Origin: Micromonospora qiuiae
GTDB taxonomy: Bacteria; Actinomycetota; Actinomycetes; Mycobacteriales; Micromonosporaceae
NCBI RefSeq assembly: GCF_016863555.1
Contig: NZ_BOPC01000061.1
Location: 1 to 55,706, forward strand
Direction: 5' to 3'
Length of the DNA stretch: 55,706 nt
This document shows positions 42,801 through 50,863 of this stretch, in pieces (the stretch's first letter is position 1; every line of letters begins with the position of its first letter). Below the pieces are notes generated by a model. It saw only the letters and a list, made by a program, of their open reading frames with translations, was not told the DNA's origin and did not search any database. Position numbers and translations under genes: made by a program.

Positions 42801-43822
42801 GCCGGTGGTCTGACATCCGGCCCGCCCTACGCGACCTGCTCGGCACCAGACTGGAACTACGGCTGGGGGATCCAACCGATTCGCAGCTTGATCGCAAGGC
42901 CGCGGTGTCGGTGCCGGAGCGGACCCCCGGCCGTGGCCTGACCCCGGAGAAGTTGCACTTCCTGGCTGCTGTGCCACATCTGGATACGGATCGCTTCGAG
43001 GACTCGGACCAGGCGAGTGTCGAGCTGGTGCAGCGGGTCGCTGCGGCATGGCCCGGGCCGCCGGCTCCTCCGGTACGACTGCTGCCGCACCGGCTGCCGG
43101 TCGACACGTTGGCAGCAATGGCCGATCCGGCCCGCGGGCTGGCCATCGGCATCGAAGGTGACCGCCTGGCGCCGGTCTACCTCGACCTGGTAGGCCACCC
43201 GCACTTCATGGTGTTCGGCGACGCCCAGTCTGGCAAGACCAACCTGCTGCGGCACATCGCACGAAGCATCGTGGAGCGGTACAGCCCGGAACAGGCCCGC
43301 CTGGTACTCGTGGACTATCGGCGCGGCCTGCTCGGTGCCGTCGAGGGCCCGCACCTCCTTGAGTACGCAACCAACGTCAAGAGCCTGACTGAGTCGATCG
43401 GCAGCCTGCGGTCGGCGATGGTGCACCGCATTCCCGCCCCGGAAGTCACCGCTGAGCAGCTACGGAACCGTAGTTGGTGGCTCGGCCCGGACCTGTACCT
43501 GCTGATCGACGACTACGATTTGGTCGCTGGTGGTGGGTCCAATCCGGTCGTCGAGATGCGGGACCTCCTGCCCCAGGCAAGGGATGTCGGCTTGCACCTG
43601 ATCGTGGCCCGTCGCTCCGGTGGCGCAGCGCGAGCGCTTTACGACCCGGTCCTGCAGAGCCTGCGCGAACTCGACACACCGGGCCTGCTACTGGCCGGGC
43701 AGCGGGAGGAAGGGGCGCTGCTGGGCAACGTACGCCCAACTCCACAGCCGCCCGGTCGGGGCCGGCTGGTGACTCGGGCCGCCGGCGTACAGCTGATCCA
43801 GACGGTGTGGAACGAGCCGTGA
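39893..43822 (+). CDS. eccC: Type VII secretion ATPase EccC
   Basis: The 1309-aa protein starts at GTG 39893 after GAGGAG. It has two N-terminal membrane helices (residues about 43-90) and three FtsK/SpoIIIE ATPase domains with Walker A motifs GATGSGKSE near residue 475, GGPQSGKST near 825 and GDAQSGKTN near 1108. The first domain also has a clear Walker B (LPSLLIVCDEFSEL). All three domains in one chain is the EccC form of actinobacteria (undivided EccCa/Cb). EccC recognises WXG100 substrates and powers export. Two WXG100 genes follow on the same strand. Confidence 0.93.
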   Translation: MSTEVVVRPPRSAAPALPRGEIILEPPPELPGELAARRSQLVLLLPTLAGMMAMALVFASRAGGTLTYLAGGVLGLALLGQLFMQMTPQDRDPEAVLAAERQDYLRYLDQVRRQARRAVEQQRVAMRRRHPDPEVLWSFVGSRRMWERRAADEDFGEIRLAVGPQPLAVTLVPPETKPVEDLDPLCAIALRRFVRTYSTVPDLPIALSLRAFGRVVLRGERPDTLALARSLLCSAAVLHAPDDLRVAVVTAPDRLADWDWVKWLPHTHDDRRRDGAGVASLVFPGLAELESALADELQIRPGFSVDAVPLVTEPHLLVIHDGGETDRAESLTKAGLLGTTVLDLSGAVPRDAGRWLLCLRVAGEEIRLDQGKSTTLLGRPDRLSVPQAAAVARQLSRYRLLRPGGSDPLTGDTSLLELLGLDGPGALDPARSWADRPARQRLRVPIGVGRDGQPVELDLKEAALEGMGPHGLVIGATGSGKSELLRTLVIALAATHSSEELNFALIDFKGGATFDSFDRLPHTSAVITNLADELPLVDRTHDALAGELVRRQELLRSAGNYASRHEYERARRSGAPVPPLPSLLIVCDEFSELLTAKPDFIDLFVQIGRVGRSLGVHLLLASQRLEEGRLRGLDTHLSYRIGLRTFSAVESRIVLGVPDAYELPRTPGHGYLRVDTSTMIRFQAAYVSGVYRPTRRVTGVRPAESLVVPFSAGRVPVPGTPLVEDPPDDVEEQLTSVLDLLIDRLYDRGVPAHQVWLPPLAVPPTLADLLPPLAVNATFGLHPIGWPQRGSLVAPVGVVDRPFDQRRDVLLVDLAGASGHLAIVGGPQSGKSTLTRSLICALALTHTPAEAQFFCLNFGGGGLGSLEGLPHVSGVASRRDVDKVQRVAAEVGTLFEEREARFAALGIQNMADYRRRRARGEFADDPFGDVFLVVDDWRTLRAEFEELEDEITQLADRGLSYGIHLVLTAGRWSDIRPALRDLLGTRLELRLGDPTDSQLDRKAAVSVPERTPGRGLTPEKLHFLAAVPHLDTDRFEDSDQASVELVQRVAAAWPGPPAPPVRLLPHRLPVDTLAAMADPARGLAIGIEGDRLAPVYLDLVGHPHFMVFGDAQSGKTNLLRHIARSIVERYSPEQARLVLVDYRRGLLGAVEGPHLLEYATNVKSLTESIGSLRSAMVHRIPAPEVTAEQLRNRSWWLGPDLYLLIDDYDLVAGGGSNPVVEMRDLLPQARDVGLHLIVARRSGGAARALYDPVLQSLRELDTPGLLLAGQREEGALLGNVRPTPQPPGRGRLVTRAAGVQLIQTVWNEP

Positions 43823-43880
43823 CCGTCGGTGCTGTGCCCGACCCCGGTAACCTTGGCCATCCGAGCCGATGAGGAATGCG

Positions 43881-44210
43881 ATGGCCACTTATAACGCTGA
43901 CTATGCGACGCTGCGGTTCGCCGCTGTCCGGGTCCGGGCCACCCATGACGAACTCGGCGGTGAGCTGAGGCGGGTCAGTGACGCGGTCGACCAACTCGCT
44001 GAAATCTGGAGTGGTGCGGGTGCGAGCAGATATCAGGAGCTGGTGCAGCGCTGGCGCGACGACGTCGAGCACCTGCTCGAGGAACTTCACGAGATGGCCG
44101 AGATGCTCGACCGGAGTGCGACCGAGCAGCAGGTCAGCGACGAGAGCGCGGAGACGGCCGTGCGGCGCATCGTGGAGACGTTGAATCCGCCGCCGGAGGC
44201 CGGGCGATGA
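43881..44210 (+). CDS. WXG100-family protein
   Basis: From ATG 43881 (GAGGA upstream) the 109-aa product forms a helical hairpin with W-S-G at the turn (LAEIWSGAGASRYQELVQRW) near residue 46 and a second helix HLLEELHEMAEMLDRS. This is the canonical EsxA/B form, though it is longer than usual at the C-terminus. It lies directly after eccC. Its stop overlaps the next gene (ATGA), so the two probably form a heterodimer and are exported together. Confidence 0.85.
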   Translation: MATYNADYATLRFAAVRVRATHDELGGELRRVSDAVDQLAEIWSGAGASRYQELVQRWRDDVEHLLEELHEMAEMLDRSATEQQVSDESAETAVRRIVETLNPPPEAGR

Positions 44211-44482
44211 TGAAGTACGACCTGCCCGCGATGGAGAACGTGCGCGCCCAGTTGGAGGGCATCGCGGGTCGAATCGACGGCGAACTGGAGGCCCTGCGTA
44301 CGGAACTGGACCGGATCGACTGGTCGGGCCCGGACCATATCGCATTCCAGGAGCAACGAATCCGCTGGGAGCGCGCGGCGGAGAACCTGCGTACGGTGCT
44401 GCAGGACCTGACCGGTGTACTCAGCGACGCTGCCGAGAAGTACTCCGACATGGAGGCGAAAAACAGTGGCCTGTGGACCTGA
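44207..44482 (+). CDS. WXG100-family protein, second of the pair
   Basis: The 91-aa product has helices on either side of W-S-G (LDRIDWSGPDHIAFQEQRIRW) and ends NSGLWT. It overlaps the first WXG100 gene by four bases. Size and W-x-G position are typical of EsxB-like proteins. An obvious YxxxD/E export signal is not clear; the C-terminal EKYSDMEA contains Y-x-D-x-E but not the exact motif. Confidence 0.85.
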   Translation: MMKYDLPAMENVRAQLEGIAGRIDGELEALRTELDRIDWSGPDHIAFQEQRIRWERAAENLRTVLQDLTGVLSDAAEKYSDMEAKNSGLWT

Positions 44483-44512
44483 CCCGCCCGGGTCCGCCGA
44501 ACCGGCACTGGG

Positions 44513-45109
44513 CTAGCAGCGCTGCGGCGTCATGCTGAGTATGCCGTCCAGGCGGACGACGACACGCTGTTGCCGGCTTGTCGGATCGACGTCGAGGGTC
44601 ACCGAGGTCCGGTCCAGGGCCAGCAGTTCGCCGCAGACCTGGGTGTCCGTGGTGACCACCTTGAACCCCGGTTTGTTGACGGCCGGGCCGGCCAACCAGG
44701 TCAGGCCGATCGAGAAGGCGATCGCCGCGAGCCCGATCACCAGCAGGGTGGCGGCGACCCGGATGGCCCTTCGGATGGCGCGGACCTCGTTGCGGGTCCA
44801 GGTCCGGAGCGCCTTCCCGGTCAGCCAGGTGTCCTCGCCCGGTGTCCCGCTGGCCGCCCGTACGGCGATCAGCGAGCCGGCGACCAGCGCGGCGAAGCCC
44901 ACGCCGAGTGCGCCGAGGACGACGAGTCGGGTGTCGGGGGTGAGGTCCGCGACGTTGTCCGGCCCCTTGATGATGGTGGCCACCGCCAGCAGCGCGGTCA
45001 GCCCGGTCAGCCCGGTACGCCAGCCCTCCGCCTGCCGGCGGGCACCGTCGAGCTGGCCGAACTTCTGCTGTTCGGCCAGCTGCTCCCAGCGCTTGTCCTC
45101 GATGTTCAC
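44513..45109 (-). CDS. Membrane protein of the caspase-HSP90 operon
   Basis: From GTG 45109 (overlapping the previous stop as GTGA) the product is 198 aa. It has an N-terminal cytosolic helix rich in Gln and Arg (RWEQLAEQQKFGQLDGARRQ), three membrane helices (LTGLTALLAVATIIKG; LVVLGALGVGFAALVAGSLI; VAATLLVIGLAAIAFSIGLTWL) and a C-terminal domain of about 60 residues with VCGELLALDRTSVTLDVD. I do not recognise the family. As the last gene of the caspase operon it could be a membrane-acting effector or anchor; this is inferred from context only. Confidence 0.6.
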   Translation of the reverse strand: MNIEDKRWEQLAEQQKFGQLDGARRQAEGWRTGLTGLTALLAVATIIKGPDNVADLTPDTRLVVLGALGVGFAALVAGSLIAVRAASGTPGEDTWLTGKALRTWTRNEVRAIRRAIRVAATLLVIGLAAIAFSIGLTWLAGPAVNKPGFKVVTTDTQVCGELLALDRTSVTLDVDPTSRQQRVVVRLDGILSMTPQRC

Positions 45110-45417
45110 CGGAGCGCCGCTGCCCAGTACGCGCCGCAGCCTGTTTCCGGTGACTCCGGCGGACGGCCGGCATGCGGGTAGCCGCATGCACAGATGAAAA
45201 CCTGCGGTCCGTCCGGCGGGGTGGGTGGCCGTCGGGGGAGCCAGCCCTTGCCGCCGAACACCGGCCCGTGCCAAATCTCTTTCGTCGTCTCACCGTTGCA
45301 GGCCGGGCAGACGAGGGTGACGACGAGCACATCCGCCTCGCTGGAATTCACCTGGGCAGTGCCGGAGAACTCGAACTCCCGTTCCCGGAACCTGACCGCC
45401 CTGTGGTCACCTGCCAT
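45106..45417 (-). CDS. Small zinc-ribbon-like protein
   Basis: ATG 45417 lies inside the last codons of the upstream gene (11-base overlap) and gives 103 aa. Two Cys-containing knuckles, CPACNGE and CACGYPH, are spaced as in a zinc ribbon, with a further Cys near the C-terminus. The N-terminal half is acidic/basic mixed with strands (EFEFSGTAQVN, ADVLVVTLVC). It is tightly coupled on both sides, so it probably works with the caspase-HSP90 protein. Function unknown. Confidence 0.6.
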   Translation of the reverse strand: MAGDHRAVRFREREFEFSGTAQVNSSEADVLVVTLVCPACNGETTKEIWHGPVFGGKGWLPRRPPTPPDGPQVFICACGYPHAGRPPESPETGCGAYWAAALR

Positions 45418-48400
45418 CGTTCGACTCCTCAGGCGGATCCGGGATCTGTAGTCCGAAAAGGGTGGCATATCGCTGCAGGCGGGCGTGGGTGACGGCCACC
45501 GGTTCTGCCACGGCGGACGCGGCCAGCGCTATCTGGTCGGCGGTGACGTCGCCGTGCAGCGGCGGGGCCCAGCCGTCCAGTTCCTCGGTGAGGACTATCA
45601 GGTCCTGCCAGGCCACGATCCCGTCCGGGCAGTCGTCGCGGTCGAAGTCGATACGTAGGCCGAGGGGGCGGAACCGGGCCAGCCGGTCGTACGCGACGCC
45701 CGGCTCCCAGCCGTAACGGGCGGCCAGTCGCAGCAGGTGCAGGGGCGTGACCGTGTGGTCGACCAGCGGACGGCGGGGCGGCTTCTGGCTGGAGAAGCCT
45801 CGGCCCTCGTCGGGCGGCAGTTCGTCGGTGAGCATGAGCACGTCGTACCCGTCCGGCACGGTCCGGTCGTCGCCCGGCGCCCACTCCGGCAGGATTGCAC
45901 CCAGTTCCTGGTACGGACTCATCTCGGAGAGCACCTCGCCGACGGACTTCCCGCTGACGTGGGCGTGCCAGACTAAGTGCAGCGGCGCCGGTGACTGCCA
46001 CCGGGGCCGAGTTTCGGTCTCCGTCAACAGCATCCAAACTCGCTCGAAGCGCACATTGCGGCGTCGCAGAGTGGCCGGGAGTTCGGCCGCGATCGCGCTG
46101 AGGTCGAGATGGGGCGCGAAGTACCTGAGCAGTTGGTCGCGTATCTCGCCGAGGGTGATCCGCGCGGCCCCGGCGATCGCCACCAGCATGGGAGGTGTCA
46201 CCTCGCCCTGCAGCTCCCAGAACGGCACCAACTTGGCCAGCGCGGCATCAAGTCGTTCCCCGGTGCCGCGCGCCATCCCCACGGCCGCGACCGCGCTGAC
46301 GATCCGGCCGAGCCGGTGCACCAGGGGAGCGCCGGCGTCCCACACCTCGCTGGCGGACAGCAGCTCCCACTCGTCGGGGCCTGGGATGATGTCTGCGACT
46401 CCGGACAGCTCGGGCAATGTGACAGTCAGGTCGCTGGCGGCCGAAGCGGCGTTGACCCGATCCGCCACCCGGCGCACCGACTCGCCGGACTGGATGGCCA
46501 GGATCAGCAGGTCCATCGCCTTCACCGGGCGTTCCAAGGCGAGTAGCCATGCCTGTACCGGGTCGTCCCCCTGCAGGCGCACCGTACCGTTCCATCCGGG
46601 TCGGATCGGGCTCCAGATGCCGAGCGCCCGCAGCCGGTCGACCCGTTCCACGAGATCGGGGGTACCTATTCCGAGCACCTCGCCAGCAGCCTGTAGGTGC
46701 CGTACGGACAGCCCACTCAGCCACCGAGTGTCGTAGTACTCGTCGCGGAAGTCCCGGTGCACCAGCCGCCGATCGATATTGTCCGGGACGTATCCGTCGA
46801 CGGGCTTGATCTCCGACTCGCTCAGCCTGGACGACGCCAGCTCTGTCCCGGCGGAACTGGTCAACGCACGCCAGGCTTCCCCGATGGACCGACCGGAGAG
46901 CCAGGCCGCGCCAACGAGGCGCAGCCCGAGTGGCACCGGGACGTTCTCATCTGTTTTCAGCTCCGGTGGAAGCATCGCCATCAGCGCCGCGTGTTCCGGC
47001 GCGGCCCGCAGCGGCCGCAGGTCGAGGCCAGCGATCACGTACGGCCGCAGCAGCCGCATAAACTCCTCATTGGATAGCCCGCGGGTGTCCCGTCGGCGGC
47101 GGAAGGTGTAGGCGTCCATCACCGGCCGGTGCAGGATATCCAGGTGATTGGGGTGGATCACAGGGTAGCCATCCAACCGGTCCGGTGGCAGGTACGTCGG
47201 CTCCCTGGTGCCGTCGTTGGTGCCTTCGACGCCCCGCCACAGCTTGGTACGCCAAGCGTGGATCCACCGGGGCAGGCCAGCGCCGGGCAGGTGTGGCCAC
47301 CGGTCCCGATCCGGCTGGAGGTGGGCGTCCTCCGGCAGACAACCGACGAGGCCGAGGTTCACCGTGATACTCGACCGTACCGGCCGCACCGGCAACTCCA
47401 AGTCGCCGAGTTCGTCGAACACCCAGCCGGCGAGTTCCCGGTCGGCCGTTGCCAACCGCCACAACCACTGCAAGCTGAGCCCGGACCAGTCCCGCAGCGC
47501 AGGTATCGCCGCGCGGAGCTGCGCGGACACCCAGCGGGCGTCCCACTCCAGGATTTCACGCCGGTCGACGCTGATCCGGGGCCGGTGCCGACCGGTCATG
47601 TTCAGTACGAAGCCGAACGGGTTGTCCGTGGTCGGCCGGCCCGTCAGTGTCGATCGCGGCCGAGGGGGCAGCACCTGGATGCCGTCGGTCAGGTAACGCC
47701 CCTCGTCGGCTATCCACCAGACATGCGCGCTGGCCTGGACGTATGAGCCGATCGGCCCGTTCATCCGTAGCTCGCCAGGGTGCCAGGTGTCGACCACCTC
47801 GCCATGCGCCTCGACGTCTACCCGGTATTCGGGCAGGTGGAGATGCTCCCGCAGGGCCTGCGCGCAGGATACGCCGTCGTCGAAGGAGAGGTGAAGCCGG
47901 ATGATCGTGCCGCCGTTGCGGATGCCACCGGGTACGTCGGGTGTCCGACGAACCCGGAACAGGTTGCCGTTTCCGGCGATGCTGATCTGGAGTGCCTCCG
48001 GTCCGGTGAATCCGGTCTCCAAGGTCGGGACGGTGGTGATCGAGATTTCGGAGGCCAGCATGAAGTAGCTGAACACACCGATGCCGAACTGGCTGTTCGC
48101 GTGCAACCGCAGCGCCGCGTCGACCTGCTGCCAGCGGGCCTGCTCCCGCCGGAACCGTTCGGTCTGCACGAAGCGGGTCCCGGCCTCGGCGAACACCCGG
48201 GTGATGACGTACTCGGTCATGCCGACGCCGTTGTCCTGGCACTCGAGGTACGGCTGGCCGGTGGGCTCGACGCCTTGCCGGAAAATTATCCTGGGCGTCC
48301 AACCATCAACTTCCTGTTGTGCGTCGTGGTAGTGGGCCCGGAGCCGCATCTCGCGGTACCGGCAGGCGTCGAGCGCGTTCTGGTACAGCTCCCGGATCGC

Positions 48401-50347
48401 CACCGCGCGGTCGCCGTAGAGCTGGGAGCCCATCAGCATGCCCTGCACCTTGTCGGCGGCGAGACTGAAGCGCAGCAGCGGGAGATGGTAGAGGGCACCC
48501 TGGCCGGCGATTCTGCGTGCGCGCACCGCGTCCGCGGTGAACGCCGGGGGGAGCCGGGCCAGGTAGGGCTGTTCGTACCGGTTGGCGGTGCCGACGATCA
48601 GTCGCCGAATCTCTTCGGCCCGGGCGGCGAGATCATTCAGCGCGACGTGGATGGCCGGGTGCTGGCACACCGCCTCTAGGTCCATAGAGGTCGGCGTGCG
48701 ACGCCACTGAGCGGTGGCCAGAATCTCCCGCAGGTCGGCCAGGGTCACCGGATCACGGATCCCGATGTGGTCAGGCACCACCTGCGGCAGTCGTCGCGGG
48801 TCGGCGGCCAGGACACCGGCGAGGCTGGACAGTCGGGCCAGCACCCGGGAGTTGCGGTGGTCCGGCGAATTCTCGAACGGTTCGACGGACTCGACGCTAC
48901 CGACCGCGTGCGCGACGCTGAGCAGGAGGTCGGCGTACTCGGCGACCGCGCCTGCGCTGGGCGTCTCGTCGAGGGCGCTGAGCAGCTTACTCGCAGCGGT
49001 CGTGGCCCACTCCCGTACGGTGTCGTGGCACCACAAGTCCTCCCGGCCAAGCAGCCATTGGTAGGCCATCCAGGTCACGATGGCATCCTGCTCGGCGCTG
49101 GCCTCGTCGAGCTGGATCACCCGACGGCAGAGCTGGTCATAGGCGGCATAGACGACTTCGAGATCGAAGCGGAGTCCGGCCCGGAACGTCGGTCTGACGT
49201 TGCGCGGGTTCAGCCGGTGCAGGTCGAACATGCCGAGCGCGAGAACGGCCTCCCGCAGGTAGGGAGCGATGACGAGGACGGCCACCTCGGCCGGGGGCAG
49301 CGTGACATGAGCGACCCAGTCCTCGGGCCGGAGGTCGCGCGTGTCCCCGGTCTCCGGCCGGAGCAATGAGTGCAGGACGGACAACACCCGTTGCGGATAG
49401 GCGTCGTCTATCCAAGGGTCTTGCGGCCGGGCGGTGTGCCGCTGTCGTGCCGGCACCCCTATGACGGTGCTCGCGTAACCCTCTACGAGGTCGCGGATGA
49501 CGGCGCTGATCGGTTCGCGTTTGGTGGAGCCGGCCTTCTCCACGAGCTGCCACAATTCGGTCTCCGTTGCGCCAGCCCGCCATTCGTCGAAGATTCGCAA
49601 CCCGTCGCAGATCGGCTCGCTGAACCGCGCATCGGTCAATCCGCTGGTGGCCCGGGCCGTCGGCGTCTGCTCACTGCCGCTGAGGGCGGTTCTGGTCGCA
49701 GCGACAACCTCGGACACTGTACGGGCGGGGTGACGAATACCCAGTGCGTCGGCCAACGCCCGGGTGAACAGGCTGCCGCGAGCATCGTACCGGCAGACCT
49801 CTCCCCGGTCACAGCCGGCGACCAGCGCGAAGGCGCCGTCGGGCAACTGGGGGAGGCCCTGCATCTGGGAGATGTCGAAGGAGTGGTCGGGGTTGTCGCG
49901 GCAGGCGTCGACGAAGGCAACACCGATGCCGGCCAGGCAGATGCCGACCTGAGCGGACAGATCGAGCGAGACCAACGCCTCCTCGTCGGCTCTGCTGTCG
50001 CCGGTGGAGCGAAAGTCCTCCGGCACCAGGTAGTCGCGACCTTCGAGGCGGACGCCATGTCCGCTGAAGTAGAGCAGCAGGGTTCCCTCGGCTGGGACCT
50101 GTCGACACAGCCTGTCGAGGGTTGTGAGGCAACGGGTTCGCGTCACTTCACCGGGAATCCGCTGCTCGCCCTCTACTACGGGGCCGTCCGGCGCGACGCC
50201 GAGCACGGTGATCTGGTAGCCGGACCCCGCCAGCGCGTCGCGCATTCGGGTGATGTCGGCCCTTACTACCTCTTCGGGGATGGGGCTGAACATCTCGGCG
50301 TCGTCGCAGCGAGGTACGCCGATCAGCAACGCGAACCGATCTGACAC
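45407..50347 (-). CDS. Caspase-HSP90-like ATPase fusion with C-terminal repeats
   Basis: This 1646-aa protein starts at GTG 50347 after AGGTG. Residues 1-250 are a caspase-like (peptidase C14) domain with catalytic His97 in LLYFSGHG and Cys149 in VAFVDACRDNP. A helical linker follows. Residues about 615-900 are a GHKL/HSP90-type ATPase: N-box AIRELYQNALDACRY (E653, N657, D660), G1 LECQDNGVGM and G2 ANSQFGIGVFSYF. From about residue 1150 the protein has repeated units of 60-80 residues (LVGAAWLSGRSIGEAWRAL; LQAAGEVLGIGTPDLVERVDRL; LLRLAARYGWEPGVAYDRL) that look like tandem helix-turn-helix modules. This suggests an ATP-gated protease with a sensing or scaffold region, as in known caspase-linked conflict proteins. 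All catalytic residues I can see are intact. Confidence 0.85.
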   Translation of the reverse strand: MSDRFALLIGVPRCDDAEMFSPIPEEVVRADITRMRDALAGSGYQITVLGVAPDGPVVEGEQRIPGEVTRTRCLTTLDRLCRQVPAEGTLLLYFSGHGVRLEGRDYLVPEDFRSTGDSRADEEALVSLDLSAQVGICLAGIGVAFVDACRDNPDHSFDISQMQGLPQLPDGAFALVAGCDRGEVCRYDARGSLFTRALADALGIRHPARTVSEVVAATRTALSGSEQTPTARATSGLTDARFSEPICDGLRIFDEWRAGATETELWQLVEKAGSTKREPISAVIRDLVEGYASTVIGVPARQRHTARPQDPWIDDAYPQRVLSVLHSLLRPETGDTRDLRPEDWVAHVTLPPAEVAVLVIAPYLREAVLALGMFDLHRLNPRNVRPTFRAGLRFDLEVVYAAYDQLCRRVIQLDEASAEQDAIVTWMAYQWLLGREDLWCHDTVREWATTAASKLLSALDETPSAGAVAEYADLLLSVAHAVGSVESVEPFENSPDHRNSRVLARLSSLAGVLAADPRRLPQVVPDHIGIRDPVTLADLREILATAQWRRTPTSMDLEAVCQHPAIHVALNDLAARAEEIRRLIVGTANRYEQPYLARLPPAFTADAVRARRIAGQGALYHLPLLRFSLAADKVQGMLMGSQLYGDRAVAIRELYQNALDACRYREMRLRAHYHDAQQEVDGWTPRIIFRQGVEPTGQPYLECQDNGVGMTEYVITRVFAEAGTRFVQTERFRREQARWQQVDAALRLHANSQFGIGVFSYFMLASEISITTVPTLETGFTGPEALQISIAGNGNLFRVRRTPDVPGGIRNGGTIIRLHLSFDDGVSCAQALREHLHLPEYRVDVEAHGEVVDTWHPGELRMNGPIGSYVQASAHVWWIADEGRYLTDGIQVLPPRPRSTLTGRPTTDNPFGFVLNMTGRHRPRISVDRREILEWDARWVSAQLRAAIPALRDWSGLSLQWLWRLATADRELAGWVFDELGDLELPVRPVRSSITVNLGLVGCLPEDAHLQPDRDRWPHLPGAGLPRWIHAWRTKLWRGVEGTNDGTREPTYLPPDRLDGYPVIHPNHLDILHRPVMDAYTFRRRRDTRGLSNEEFMRLLRPYVIAGLDLRPLRAAPEHAALMAMLPPELKTDENVPVPLGLRLVGAAWLSGRSIGEAWRALTSSAGTELASSRLSESEIKPVDGYVPDNIDRRLVHRDFRDEYYDTRWLSGLSVRHLQAAGEVLGIGTPDLVERVDRLRALGIWSPIRPGWNGTVRLQGDDPVQAWLLALERPVKAMDLLILAIQSGESVRRVADRVNAASAASDLTVTLPELSGVADIIPGPDEWELLSASEVWDAGAPLVHRLGRIVSAVAAVGMARGTGERLDAALAKLVPFWELQGEVTPPMLVAIAGAARITLGEIRDQLLRYFAPHLDLSAIAAELPATLRRRNVRFERVWMLLTETETRPRWQSPAPLHLVWHAHVSGKSVGEVLSEMSPYQELGAILPEWAPGDDRTVPDGYDVLMLTDELPPDEGRGFSSQKPPRRPLVDHTVTPLHLLRLAARYGWEPGVAYDRLARFRPLGLRIDFDRDDCPDGIVAWQDLIVLTEELDGWAPPLHGDVTADQIALAASAVAEPVAVTHARLQRYATLFGLQIPDPPEESNDGR

Positions 50348-50815
50348 GAATCACCTGGGGTACGGCGGCGGAGGGAAGCCAATAGTGCCACAATGCCCAT
50401 CACCTGGGCGACCCGAACCAGTCGGTGTCCAGCATCTTGGCCGCAGGATTCGCGGACCGCTGGGAACCCGCGATAACCCGAGGGCTGATCGCCGCGCCGC
50501 ATCCCGTCAAGATGGTTCTCGGGCCCAGCCAATCGTCTGCCACGACCCTCCTACGTCATCGCTGACAGCGTCCTAAGCGGAGGCCGTGGCGAACACCACG
50601 GTGACCCCGCCGACTTGCAAGCCACGATCACCGCCGCCCCAGACATCGCAACGGCCAGACCCGAACCAGCCCCCGAACCAAGAAACAACGAGAAACCCAG
50701 CACACCCGCGACGTCAGCTGCAGGAGCATCATCCCAGAATCAAATCTACCCAGAACGACGTAACCGACCGGAGGGCTCGTAACCCATAACCGGTGCGGGC
50801 ACCTCAACGAGGAAC
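50348..50815. other. Intergenic region
   Basis: About 470 bp between the start of the caspase-HSP90 gene and the terminator beyond the second integrase gene. Short open frames on both strands are Pro/Arg/Thr-rich and have no coding character. It should hold the promoter of the caspase operon and possibly an attachment site of the element; I could not identify either. Confidence 0.4.
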
Positions 50816-50850
50816 GGTGGCCTCCCTCGACGCTGTCGAGGGAGGCCACC
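50816..50850. terminator. Strong hairpin terminator after the second integrase
   Basis: A perfect 16-bp stem (GGTGGCCTCCCTCGAC / GTCGAGGGAGGCCACC) with loop GCT starts 13 bases beyond the integrase stop. On the minus strand it is followed by GTTCCTCGTT, only weakly T-rich. Given the location it most likely ends the AbrB-integrase transcript. Confidence 0.75.
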
Positions 50851-50863
50851 CGGTCGTTGTTCT

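Noticed and set aside
50586..50789. 67-codon plus-strand frame
   Set aside because: Pro/Thr/Asn-rich, no ribosome binding site, no recognisable domain; treated as intergenic.
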